A stretch of DNA of 43,673 bases from Sphaeroforma arctica JP610 (Eukaryota > Opisthokonta > Ichthyosporea > Ichthyophonida): the NCBI RefSeq assembly GCF_001186125.1, contig NW_014040033.1, forward strand, positions 1 to 43,673, in the 5' to 3' direction. The notes beneath the pieces are model-generated. The model was given only the letters and a program-made list of their open reading frames with translations. It ran no database searches and was not told the DNA's origin. Position numbers and translations under genes: made by a program. Below, piece after piece: positions 33,508-43,673 of the stretch. Numbering within the stretch: position 1 is the first letter of the stretch; every line of letters begins with the position of its first letter.

Positions 33508-34319
33508 TGTGCTGTGCTAAACTCGGTTGCTCGGCTCAAGATATGTAACTGTGTTGAGCTCCACTTAATTTTGGAGACCGCGTGCGGGTTATATTAACAC
33601 GATGATAACTTATTTTTTAGTAGACGACTATATTTCCGTCTGCGGTGTAGTATTTAAAATGAAACGAACAACAGAGTACAGAACACAAAGAGTCACAGTC
33701 ATAGATTAATATCCAGCAAAGAGAAGAATCCCAGAAGCCAGAGTGCCAGGCCGCCAGAGCTCGTCAGTCAAAAGTCATCTGCCTCTTTAGCCTCTTGGCC
33801 CTAATAGTGAGAAATTTATAAGCGTGCTCAATTTTCATACGTTTTCGTAACATCATTTTATTTTCGACAAGAAATACCGTAGCCTCGCTTTTCTTTAAGG
33901 GCTATGATTGTACGTTTTCGAAATATGTATTTAATTTGTTAAAATTACGGCCTGTGGCCTGGACCCTGGGGCCCTGGGGTTTATATTTTTTGGCGGGGAA
34001 TGCAAACAGATAAAAACACAGTGACAGTCTGACAGATTCCGAGTCTCCACTCTCAGAGTTATTGACATAAGTGCAGATTTACACACGATAGTAGTTTCAT
34101 ACTATTTATACCCTTTTGATATTCACGCTTATAGCCGACGACTATATATCAGACTCACACTTTACTACTTCCGTGGTATAACCACAAGCAAACATACTGA
34201 TTGGTACATGTACACTGAAAACCACCCTATACCGCCTCAACCACACGAGATTGTTCGACAGTCTGCTATTCACGGCCTGGATCGACTTCTACAGCTGGTT
34301 GTACAGGTAGCGTAGATGC

Positions 34320-34466
34320 GCTAAGTAGACCTGTTTCTAGATGCGTATCCTCATGTGTAATCATGGACATCATTTTGTATGTACATGAACAAGGTATTAT
34401 ATATATGACAGGTTGATAGCAAGTAGTTGAATTCAAGGAAAAACGACAGCTTAGTCGGAGCGAGTA
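34320..34466 (+). repeat. Dispersed repeat, copy 1
   Basis: GCTAAGTAGACCTGTTTCTA through CATGGACATCAT and on to AGTCGGAGCGAGTA matches 35198-35348 in the same direction, by eye about four fifths identical. The copies lie about 880 bases apart. No terminal inverted repeat is evident, so it may be part of a SINE- or MITE-like family; the type is unknown. Confidence 0.75.
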
Positions 34467-35197
34467 TGCTTGCTTTTACATAGGGTATGCCTGTATGGAT
34501 TTGTGCCTTGATAATTTTATATGAAAAATTTTGACAGCTAATGCTTGCATTGAAAGGACTGAAGAAACTGTACAATGAGATCAATAGTGTTTCTGGGTCG
34601 AGTACGCCTGTTGCTGGATTCATTTTCTTATGTGATTCATAACCCGGAACATTGCTTATCAGATATACATATACTGACAGCTAGCAGTTCCAAACTCGCC
34701 TCTGAGTGGAGTATACCGTGCACCGATAGTCGCAGTATCACTAGGAATACACGTATGCACATAAATATATATCCTTATATGAATAAAGAGTCATGAATTA
34801 GAGTCTATATACCACAGCGTGCGCGATGTATAGTCTTATGTATCCTGATATCCATATTCAGTTCGGGTGTGCATCTTCGAAGCATGTCGAGCATTCATCC
34901 GCATATAAGGATTGCAATTCTAATAGGATCATTTCTCAGGGAGAGTCTGAGGCTTTATTAGAGCATATTCTACACTCAGTCTTACAGGGGTACTAAGGCC
35001 GATATTATATCGCAGTCGCGTACTATTGTTGATGTGTTTGATTTCTTACTCCATATGGAATAATGGTTGGGGTTGAATTATTTTTCTTCTTATTTCGGGC
35101 TGTTCAAGTCTCTCAGTTGAGAGCTGATTTAACCCGAAGTAAGCCTATATTTCGATACGGGTAGGTAAGAAATACAGTAAAGAACTGTCACCGTGTT

Positions 35198-35348
35198 GCT
35201 AAGCAGACCTGTTTCTAGATGCATACCCTCATGTGTAATCATGGACATCATGTTGACTGTACATGACCAAGTTATTATATATACGGCACGTTGATAGCAA
35301 GCAGTTGACTTCAAGAGAATGATATAGGCAGCGTAGTCGGAGCGAGCA
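35198..35348 (+). repeat. Dispersed repeat, copy 2
   Basis: Partner of 34320-34466 (GCTAAGCAGACCTGTTTCTA ... AGTCGGAGCGAGCA), with small insertions. Confidence 0.75.
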
Positions 35349-35451
35349 GGTATCAAATACAATTGTCACCATGTTTTTATCAGAATTGATATTTAAGTAT
35401 AAGATGTCTCCCGTGAAGCACATATAGTGGTAGAGCTGAATACGGAGCGAT

Positions 35452-35482
35452 GGGGCGGGGGGGAGGGGGGGGTGGGGGTGGG
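35452..35482 (+). other. G tract with G-quadruplex potential
   Basis: Thirty-one bases that are all G except for one C, one A and two T, giving five runs of three or more G. It lies about 180 bases before the first ATG of the four-exon gene. A regulatory role is possible but not shown. Confidence 0.6.
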
Positions 35483-35666
35483 AACGGCAAAGGGGCGTTT
35501 AGTAGATTTCACCGATCATTTCACCCGTGATCGGTGCTTTAGTGGTACTTGATTGATTGTGTGCTATCGATAGCATTAGGGCACACAGAGCCAGCCATGA
35601 CGTTCACACGACTGTTGCCATGTCACCTGATGGTGCTACTGTACAGCTATTGCGGAGTGGACAGGC

Positions 35667-37849
35667 ATGTTGAGCGACGAGTTACTGAATACACTAGGTC
35701 CCTCACAACAGTCGGGATGGATAGAGGTGTATGACCTCACTGGGCCTAATGTGGTACTAACTCGAGCCAGGCGAGCACAGCTTGTGAAAGAGAACTCTTC
35801 ATTGCCGACAGCCAATCCCTCAAGCACTGTACCAGTTATCAAACAGGAACCTTTAGCCGCGGGGTTGCCTAGCATGTATACGGATGCATGTGCAGATGGG
35901 CAGTCGAATAAGGATGACATGGTTGTCCCCTCAGTGGATGCTGATTGCATGGCATCTCAAGCTGATATGCCGACAAAAATAGATGGAGAAACACAACGGA
36001 AACTTCAGGCAAAGATCACCTCCAAGAATGAGATGTTCAGTTCTATCAGAAAACGTTGCAGAAAGAAGAAAGGTGCATGCTGGAACACGAAGAAGTCGTG
36101 GACATACAAATATTCCTCAGGAGACCGTGTTCGCATATTTCCTGGGCAATGTCAGACAGATAGTATTGCAGAGGTTCCAGAAACCTCGCCAGAATTTTCC
36201 CCGTCGCCCACCCAGCGCTATGCGGGCTCATCAGAACCAAATCAATCTGTGTCGTATGCAAAGAGATTACCTACTACATTCCGTCGATGCCAGCAAGACA
36301 GTATCACTGGTACACAGTGCTTGTCAGCCACTAACCTTGATGTGATGGCGAGCGTACAGCCAGGCTTGGACGCCGGCATAGACACCCAAATAATCCCGGT
36401 TGCGGTATGTACACGAATGAAGCATTCTGTAAGACCTCGTATCGCAGATGACTGAACGACGTAAATACTCGCACAATCGTGCACACTAAAACTGCCTGCG
36501 TCCCTTCGGAGTGTTGGTGATCCCAGATGAAGCAAGTGCACGTGTGGCTGGCACAACCAATTCCATTGGTTCGCAACTAGCAGAGATGCAAAGTACTCAC
36601 AGTCCGTTCTCGAGCAGTTCAAGAACGCACATCTAGCCCACTTATTTATATTCATGATCGTAGTGATCGCAGATGTGATGAAAGTACACATAAGTGTCAC
36701 GGTAGAGGCTGGGAGAGGTGTACTGTTCTCGCTCACTCGCTTCGGAAAAGTGCTAGCACGCTCAATCGCTCGAATGGATATATACCCGCTCGTAGACCGT
36801 CGAAAACACCAATGGAGTTGTACAGTACTTTTGCTGCCATGCCAAGCAGTAAACAAACAATCGTGCACAGCACACATATGTAATAGAAATTTTATCTTTG
36901 TTTTTGTACATACAGGTGGACTCTACAGTTGCGAATGCTGGCGCTGAGGTACCCGGCGCCGATCCCACCACAGTAGAGAGGACTTTTCCGATTGTCAATG
37001 AAGTACCTGAGAGTACCACGGCCGAAACAACTGCAGCGGCATCGAGTTCACCCTTGAAACGTGCTCTGAAAGTGCATATGAAAGTGTGTAATACTACTGT
37101 GTGGTCTCGCCGACAGACTGACCATTGGTACAATTTTAATCTGTTTGAAGGGCTTGGCTGAGGGCTTAGTTATAGACTTGTGGGAAGCTTGCCATATTTC
37201 ACTAACTTTTGCAATTATTGCAATATCGTTGAAGCCTGCCGGAAACACCCTGGAGTTGACTGCGCAATTGGAATTAGGAGTGAAGTCCCAGCTTTTGAAA
37301 CAGGTTAATATTTTACGGTTTTTATTGTTTAGGTGCGTTGTAGTATGTAGCAATGTGTAGGATGAATTTGCGTATGTTGCGCTCATTCTCACAGTACGCT
37401 TTCCAACACTTAGTATGTATTGCATTTGTAGCTTCATCGAATGGATACCCTGCATGAATCAAGTGAAATGGCTTCAGCCCTTTCGGTCATGCTACTCACT
37501 CAAGGTGGTTTAATGTGAACTACAGGTAATGCAAGGGAAGGTTAGGATCCTACAATGGGCACTAAGTAACCACCATCTCATGGGGAGCTTTGAATACACC
37601 AATGAGCCTAGTCATCCCATAGATTCGACGAAGCTTGTTCGTGAGATTTTACTTGCGTTCATGAAGGGGAAGGGGAGGAAGCTGCCCGCTACATACCGGC
37701 TACAACACACTACACAACCCGTCAATAAGCGTTTCAGTGAGTTCTGTGACGTTCTTCGTGAGTACATACACATGCTCACAGGAAGTGCTCCGTCTATCGA
37801 GGAGATAAAGGGTGGTCAGACGGCAATATTCTACGAGAGTAACGAGTGA
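35667..37849 (+). CDS. Unrecognised protein gene, 4 exons all in phase 0, about 432 aa
   Basis: Proposed exons: 35667-36404, 36916-37083, 37235-37303 and 37526-37849. All introns (511, 151 and 222 bases) are phase 0. Sites are GTATGT...ATACAG, GTGTGT...TTGAAG and GTTAAT...CTACAG; the second and third donors are weaker. An AATAAA follows the stop. The N-terminal 246 residues are Ser/Pro-rich and largely disordered, with a VIKQEP site (sumoylation consensus type) and a basic patch RKRCRKKKGACW. The C-terminal part looks helical and folded (LKRALKVHM, ELGVKSQLLKQ, VRILQWALSNHHLMGSF, KRFSEFCDVLREYIHML) and ends in GGQTAIFYESNE. I recognise no family. Upstream exons may exist. The alternative is an old transposon-derived gene. 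The last two exons are the most secure. Confidence 0.45.
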
Positions 37850-37905
37850 GAGACTCGCAAACGTATATCCATCCGATGAAGACTTTGTGAAGCCCGATGA
37901 GAGCC

Positions 37906-37911
37906 AATAAA
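37906..37911 (+). promoter_or_regulatory. Poly(A) signal AATAAA of the four-exon gene
   Basis: AATAAA 57 bases after the stop codon at 37849, a normal distance. It supports the reality of the last exon. Confidence 0.5.
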
Positions 37912-39414
37912 CACGCACTTCGGACGTACGGTCCTCAAGTTGTCCATTAACGGCAAAGGGCTTCATACTTTCGAATTAAATAAGGCTGAAAAAGCTCTTG
38001 GGTACGGTTTGAAAATTTCAAGCAGAGCTACTGACTGCTATACTCGCGAAAGCGATGGGCTATGTCGACTTTGATCACGAATGAGAGTGAATTATATTCT
38101 GAGGTTTAGAAGTGAACTGGCTATCATCGAGCACGCCACAGCGCTTCAACATGATCTGGATTACATATCAACTTATGACTTGATTGCCCTTTATTATTAG
38201 CCGTGTCAGTGACGTCGACATCGAAGGCTACAACGAATACAACGGTGTGGTGTGGCGCATTTTGTGTAAATGTAGGTCTATCTCAGCCACGCTAAACTAC
38301 CTTAATGCTCATATGGAATGCACACACTGGCTCGACTCGGTACTTTTATGTATATTGCAGAGAACATGCAAATGCTCAATAGAGCTGGAAATCAGTTTCT
38401 AAGGTCGTCCCTTTTTAATACATTCCACAGCTTAGCATTGTAAAGTACAAAATTTCTGAATGCCATATATATTCTACGCGATTTTTATCGAGCACATATT
38501 GCTGCGACAACCTTTCCTATAGGATGTGCAACATTTAATAGGCTGTAGAGTGTAGTTGAATCCTATTTTCTGTGTCTATTTGTATGTCTATGTTATAATG
38601 TCCCATACAACTCTCATCTTGCGGAGAGCACCGGACGCATCGTGCACAGTACATTGTGCAAAATACCCATACATGTGCACTTCGATATGTTGTGGAATGA
38701 CGTCTGTAATTGTCGCACCACTTTTGTCGCTTTCAGCGCGTATGGATACCTTAGATTCTCTAGAATGTGCTACTTAAGCAGATTATTCAGTTCTCCAGCG
38801 AGCTGCATCGAGTCTAGTTCCGCACGTGCTAAACAGTTATCTATTGCGTATTGTATCATGGAACAAGCCTCTCCAGATCTTCAGCGGCTGGTATCCTGTC
38901 TGTATTCACGTATTAGTCAGATGGTGTCTCATTTAGCGTATACTCATGCATGTACACACACGATGGTAAAATCTGCGTATATCATTCCGATCTTTTCCAA
39001 ATCTATCGTTCGTATTTCCTAACACATCGCGCTATTCTCCTGCCCTATATAGTCACGCAGATTGTAGACAAAGTTTAATACTACATGCGTAGTCCATTCA
39101 AATCTTCCGCGATTTGTATAGTGGCTATGTCCTCGTGTGTCGCACAGCTATCTTCTCGTAAAGCGGGGCAACTATTCACAGGATGATCTAGCGTGGAAGC
39201 CATGTGATCTGCATAAAATCATCAAAATACATGGTCATCGACCAACCTTAATATGTGATTTGATATATGTATCACTCTGTTGTCCTGCTCCGACAGATTT
39301 AAAGGCTCAAGGTGAGTTTTAAATATCTTGTAATAAAAAAATTGCCTTCAAGATGGGGTACCTTCACCGAATGCACATGTTATCATACATTTCAACGGCA
39401 TAAACAAAGCCGAT
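37912..39414. other. Stretch without a supported gene; coding-like scraps
   Basis: An open stretch at 37901-38074 (+, including GRTVLKLSINGKGLHTF) and another at about 38190-38402 (+, including DVDIEGYNEYNGVVW) have protein-like words, but I cannot link them by splice sites or assign a family. They may be exons of another gene or decayed sequence. The rest is AT-rich. Confidence 0.35.
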
Positions 39415-42400
39415 CTATCCTGTGAAGCACTTACGAGAATGAAGAGCCAACGAACGCAAGAAGGCCATCCGCATGCGATTGGTGTTGATTCCGAAATCTC
39501 TCTTCTCTGACCTTCTGTCTGGGGACCAGTGGTTGAGTACCGAGTGGCACAGGATGTTCTTGACTGATGCGTTGTTAAAGGTCTGAAAGATGTACAGCAG
39601 AAGTGCGAAGGCGTAAAGTGGTTAAATATCAGTAATCTTCTGTCCCACATTGTGTTGACGGCTATACTAAAGTCTTCAGAATATCTCATCGATTGGGTCT
39701 TCAAGCTCCAGGCAGCATCTTGCATGTTTAAAGAGGTTAACAAATGGACATCACAAAGCAACAATATTTCCCCTTTCAGGCAGCTACACACCTTTTCGAA
39801 GAATTTCTCGTGGTCTATATAGAAACTTGTGTGGTAGAAATTTACACAGTTCATTAGTGAGTTGTTGAATGTCACATTATCGAAGCTTGCCCGTTGATGC
39901 AGTTCAAGTACTGGTGACAGAAAGGGGTTGCTTTCCGCGTCGATCTCGCCGCCCAGTCTTGCACCGATGAATCGAACGTGTATGAGATGAGACCCATCGA
40001 ATGATGTATGGGCCATCTGTACCAGATCAAATCCGACATTAAACAGCCTCACACTGCGCAGATCTACGTGCTGCATGTCTGCCTTGGCGAATGAGGTGTC
40101 CTCCATTAGCGAGCCGGATAGGTTGACCCTGTCGGTGGGTGTTGTGTTCATTAGCCAAGGTTGGTATTACGAGCTATACATATGAGTACGAAAACTTGTT
40201 AAAATTTGATATACTTATGCACGTAGAAAGGTCACTTCTTGTGTGTCCACTATCATATTCCCCAGCTCAGCACTTGTGACATACCTTTTGAGTCTAGCTT
40301 CCAGGAAGTTGCATCCGTTTATGACAGCATTGCGCATATCTGTTTCGTGCGTAGGCCAAGCATAGCTAGTTCCTGGAGTCGGGGTGACCGAACGGTGTGC
40401 TTTTGTGCCATCGTCGACCACGTATTGCATGTTTAAATGACCAAGGGAATGAAAATCCAGGTAGCATGAAGCGATGCGATAGAAACAAAGGCAAACAGTA
40501 TGTGCAGTTTGCCCTACTTTCAATTGAATTTGACTCGTTGAGTTATCGGTACCCAGACAAGGCACCAAAATCTTACGGTTCTATGGCATACCTGCATCTG
40601 ATATATTCCGAATAACAGCCCCTTTAAACGTGCAATCGATGAATTGAGAACCAGAAAATATGCATCCTAGGAAGTGACCTCTATCGAAGGTGCAGTGCTT
40701 GAAAGTGCAATTTCGCAGGTCACATCTCTCGAATCTGACATCCTGCAGTATATGCAGGATTATAGTATGGAGCCAAATATGAAACTTCGAAATATGGAAT
40801 TCATTTGTTGTTATAATTCCGATTGGTGGCATACGGAAATGAAAAGATCGAATCTTTGAAAGAGAATCAAGCTGGTGCTACGACAGGTGCAATTCGAGAA
40901 CGTTACCCTGTTGTATTTTGACATACCGTCATATCGACGTGTGTGAAAGCAGTACCAAGAAATTGACTCTGAGTCAAGAGCGAGCATGCCAGCGATACGG
41001 CCGTGATCTCACTGTATGGCAGCACAAGTACGCGGTCGCACTTCAAGTTGTTCAGAATTGGTGCGCTATTTATCATTGTCATGAGCTTTAAACAAAGTGG
41101 GAACAAATGTTTGATAGCGGTGAATATGTGCGATAAATACATGCAAAGTTGGTAAAATTTACAAGTATGATCTATGATTGGATCGTGTTGCAGTTCCCAA
41201 ACGGTATTGCATTGATTGATCTTTAGTATCAAACGAATAACACACGCTATGACTATACAAGATGAGTATCGCGGTTTAAACAGCCTCAACCGCGGGCCCT
41301 TAACACTCAAGTCAGATACTCAACCCATAGAAAATGTTTGCCTGGTGAGCAACTGGATTCTTACAGCAAAGGAAGTCAGATACTCAACCCATAGAAAATG
41401 TTTGCCTGGTGAGCAACTGGATTCTTACAGCAAAGGTACGGTCTCACAAGTGTCAACATCACAAAGATTTCATATACAAATGTTTATCAGATAACTCTAA
41501 ACTTCCTTTACCTTCTCCTGGTGGCCTACGACGCAATCGGTTAATCGGGATGACATCGGGGGTAGCGGCTGTATAAATGACAGATAATGAATGAACACGC
41601 AAGGATAATACCATTATTCAATGTCCCAATAGCGGAAGGAATTGCGTTGTACACTGCATTGAAAGACGACCAAGCTTACCACTAGAAAGAAGTTTGCAAG
41701 GTCATAGACGCTAGAGACGTTTGTGTCCGCTGGTATTTGGAGTTTGCCAGTTCGCAGGTAATCTAGTATGGGTCCGAAATCCTTGCCTGCAAGATTGACA
41801 TTGTTTAGCTGCGAGTGCTCTTATCATAAGAGTATATAGCAGAAGTCATACGCGAAATTTCATTTAATAGCTTGTCAAGTAATGCATTGTTCTCGAATGA
41901 GAGAATCGCACACTCACCATTGTGATCAATAAAGTACGCCCCTTCATCATCCAAGGACACGGGTACGCGGCCCTCTAATAGTGCGGAGAAGAACGTCTTT
42001 TCATCCGGGGAGAGTAGTGTACATCGGGTTGTTACGTACTTGTACCCTCCAATGTTGAGCTGTTGAAAAGTTGAATGTGGAAAGTTTAATTTATATGATA
42101 TCTTTATTTCTTCACCAATCTTGCATAACTAAACCTAACACATCATAAACAGCACAACCAAACACAGTGGTACGTTGAGCTGTATTGTTTGTAAACATAT
42201 TCAACAGGTCTGTGTCAGTTTTGTACTTCTCTAGAAGTGTGTGGTCAGTTCATCACAGGGGTAGCCAGCAAAACTGTGTGTGCTTTGGCATACTGATAGA
42301 AACGTACTGTATTATTAATGACAGAATTCATATTTGTTATATCATATTATATGCATAGCGTACAAGTTCGTATTGCACTGCAACTATCTAAATTATTTTC

Positions 42401-42879
42401 TGCCAATCTTTATAGAATACAGTGACGATGCATAACACTCTACATTTGAATTTTCAGAAGACTCACGTGTGGATTCGGTGGAAACACACAACTATAGCGA
42501 GTACATCCACATCCAAACTTCAATAAGTCCTATCTGAATGAAGGTAGCTTTACCTTTGTTGACCTCTGCTAATTTAATTTCCAGTATTCAGACGAGTCGT
42601 TAGATACATACTTGTTGCACTATCCCACACATCTCAATCGCGGTAGCCTATAAAACAATACTCACACAGGTTCCTATTCAATCAATATTCATAAAAACTG
42701 CCACAATCTGTACAAACAGTAAGTGTACACCTTCTGAACACTTCAACCATAATCTATATATATATTGCATGGTCACTTACCTTGACTAGACTCTCGGGAT
42801 GTCCTTCTTCACTCACGGTCTTGTGTGTACGGGATTGGACGTCCTGCTGTGCGGTCTCACTAACTTCTTTGTGACTCAT
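39415..42879 (-). CDS. KCTD9-like BTB (T1) plus pentapeptide-repeat protein, 9 exons, 435 aa
   Basis: Exons on the minus strand: 42879-42781, 42059-41918, 41786-41680, 41568-41512, 41085-40927, 40742-40592, 40372-40285, 40128-39792 and 39582-39415. All introns are GT-AG (111-721 bases), all phases agree, and A is at -3 of the ATG. Residues 1-33 are polar. Residues 34-116 form the BTB/T1 fold (LNIGGYKYVTTRCTLL, LDDEGAYFIDHNG, ILDYLRTGKLQIP). A linker follows, then from about 150 to 400 a right-handed beta-helix of pentapeptide repeats (FERCDLRNCTFKHCTF, NLSGSLMEDTSFAKADM). This order is that of animal KCTD9 (389 aa). KCTD9-type proteins oligomerise through the T1 domain and bind cullin-3 as ubiquitin-ligase adaptors; the substrate is unknown. 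The KHA-like N-terminal domain of animal KCTD9 is not seen. The join between exons 3, 4 and 5 rests on phase and spacing. Confidence 0.85.
41309..41436 (+). repeat. Exact 64-base tandem duplication in intron 4 of the KCTD9-like gene
   Basis: The unit beginning AAGTCAGATACTCAACCCAT (41309-41372) is repeated without a visible change at 41373-41436. On the gene strand each unit holds a GTAAGAA donor-like word. It lies within the intron 41086-41511, so its length need not be a multiple of three. Confidence 0.92.
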
Positions 42880-43553
42880 CCTGTTGAGTAAATTAATCTT
42901 TACCCATGTGTAGGTGTGATGGAGATGCAAAAACAAGTTGTGGTTGTGCGATGCCGAACGCTTGATAACTAAAATTCTAGAAGCGATGTTGCAATACTTG
43001 AAGAGATGTTGTTCACTGTATTGACTTTCGGCGTCGAGCAACTGTCGGCGTATAAACAACCATGAGGCTTGGAGAGAGTTGATCTATCATGTAGATCGTA
43101 GCAAAGGGTGTTTGTTTTATCCTGCTGCATACACTCCGTATCTCCGGTTTATCATATTCCATAATAGTCCAGGGCGCTAGGCATATGAATACGAATGACG
43201 ATAGATTAGCTGATATCAGAAGAAAAAAAAAGTTTCCCCGTGAACAAACCAATGAGATACGACGTTGCTACTCATAATTTGATTGGGGGATATAGCGCTA
43301 TTAAAATTTTAAAAAGTTTGTAGGAAAACCCAACGCTCCACGGCCATGTGTTTTCAAAAAAAAACAAAATGACTTCAAATGTGTTTTACTTTACTATGTA
43401 AATATCTGCTAAATGTACAACGCTCAGTACAACAGTAGTAAGACCAATGGAGTGAGAGGATCAGGGGCCAGGGTCGATTCTATTGGATTTGCACACAAAT
43501 TTACAAATACAAAAGACACACCCATACACCGAAACTACCAGATTTTGCCACGT
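42880..43553. other. Upstream region of the KCTD9-like gene
   Basis: The minus-strand frame stays open upstream of the chosen ATG to another ATG at 43059, so a longer N-terminus is possible, but nothing in it looks conserved. No TATA box is clear. The sequence is AT-rich. Confidence 0.45.
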
Positions 43554-43673
43554 CAAGCACGCGTTATCAAAAAAAAAAATACCAAAAAGTAGTCGTTGCA
43601 CTCTAGTTTCGATAGTATCTTTCAGATGCAAGCACGCGTTATCAATAAAAAAATACCAAAAAGTAGTCGTTGC
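43554..43673 (+). repeat. Tandem repeat of 75-base period running off the window end
   Basis: CAAGCACGCGTTATCA begins units at 43554 and 43629. Both continue with an A-rich run, TACCAAAAAGTAGTCGTTGC. The second unit is cut by the end of the window, so the array may be longer. Confidence 0.85.

Larger units (their letters stand above)
33508..35666. other. Intergenic with a dispersed repeat pair and a G tract
   Basis: Upstream of SF3B6 (-) and of the four-exon gene (+). It holds the repeat pair at 34320 and 35198 and the G tract at 35452. Open frames up to 90 codons are found only within or next to the repeats and look like shadows. Confidence 0.5.

Noticed and set aside
39348-39791. Continuous minus-strand frame read straight through after the pentapeptide exon
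   Set aside because: A good AAG/GTGTGT donor and TTTCAG acceptor define an intron at 39583-39791. The spliced reading (TFNNASVKNILCHSVLNHW) fits the pentapeptide pattern better.
40903-41310. Extension of KCTD9-like exon 5 upstream of 41085
   Set aside because: The upstream part has no family similarity and a TTTAAAG acceptor at 41086-41087 gives the correct phase to exon 4.
1-43673. CRISPR arrays, tRNA and rRNA genes
   Set aside because: No spaced palindromic repeat array, no cloverleaf and no rRNA-like sequence was seen. The tandem repeats present have no unique spacers.

Overview
The window comes from an intron-bearing, AT-rich eukaryotic chromosome. Clear host genes use GT-AG introns of about 110 to 1830 bases, the standard genetic code, and proteins close to those of animals: bystin, the SF3b subunit SF3B6/p14 and a KCTD9-like BTB/pentapeptide protein. 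A unicellular relative of animals, such as an ichthyosporean, would fit, but that is inference. Gene density is low and long stretches hold nothing I can support.

Layout: 298-2415 (+) is one long open frame for a disordered Ser/Gly/Asn-rich protein. 2416-6550 is nearly empty. 6551-21335 is an old mobile-DNA compound. It has a diverged direct repeat of about 150 bases at each end (LTR-like). Weak Ty3/gypsy-type pol remains lie just inside the right end. In the middle, about 8.5-16.87 kb, is a GC-richer, intron-free, tightly packed block of giant-virus-like genes. These include YadA-head-like fibre repeats with 'LNASG ... TEGLF' modules, two DUF4874/DUF4832 glycoside-hydrolase-like genes, a small membrane protein and a two-gene unit on the opposite strand. 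I treat the whole compound as a fossil.

From 22.9 kb on, host genes return: bystin (-, 3 exons, 22919-26480), a secreted lipocalin (-, 28066-28848) and SF3B6 (-, 3 exons, 31277-33507). An unrecognised gene follows (+, 4 phase-0 exons, 35667-37849, with a poly(A) signal), then a KCTD9-like gene (-, 9 exons, 39415-42879). The exon joins were read by eye from splice consensus, reading phase and family similarity; no transcript data were available.

The host genes do not form one pathway. Bystin acts in 40S ribosome assembly, SF3B6 in branch-point recognition by U2 snRNP, the lipocalin in small hydrophobic ligand binding, and the KCTD9-like protein probably as a scaffold or ubiquitin-ligase adaptor. 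The most unusual part is the virus-derived block that appears to sit inside an LTR retroelement, with its shuffled fibre modules and its own repeated CCCGATTTATA-type intergenic motif.
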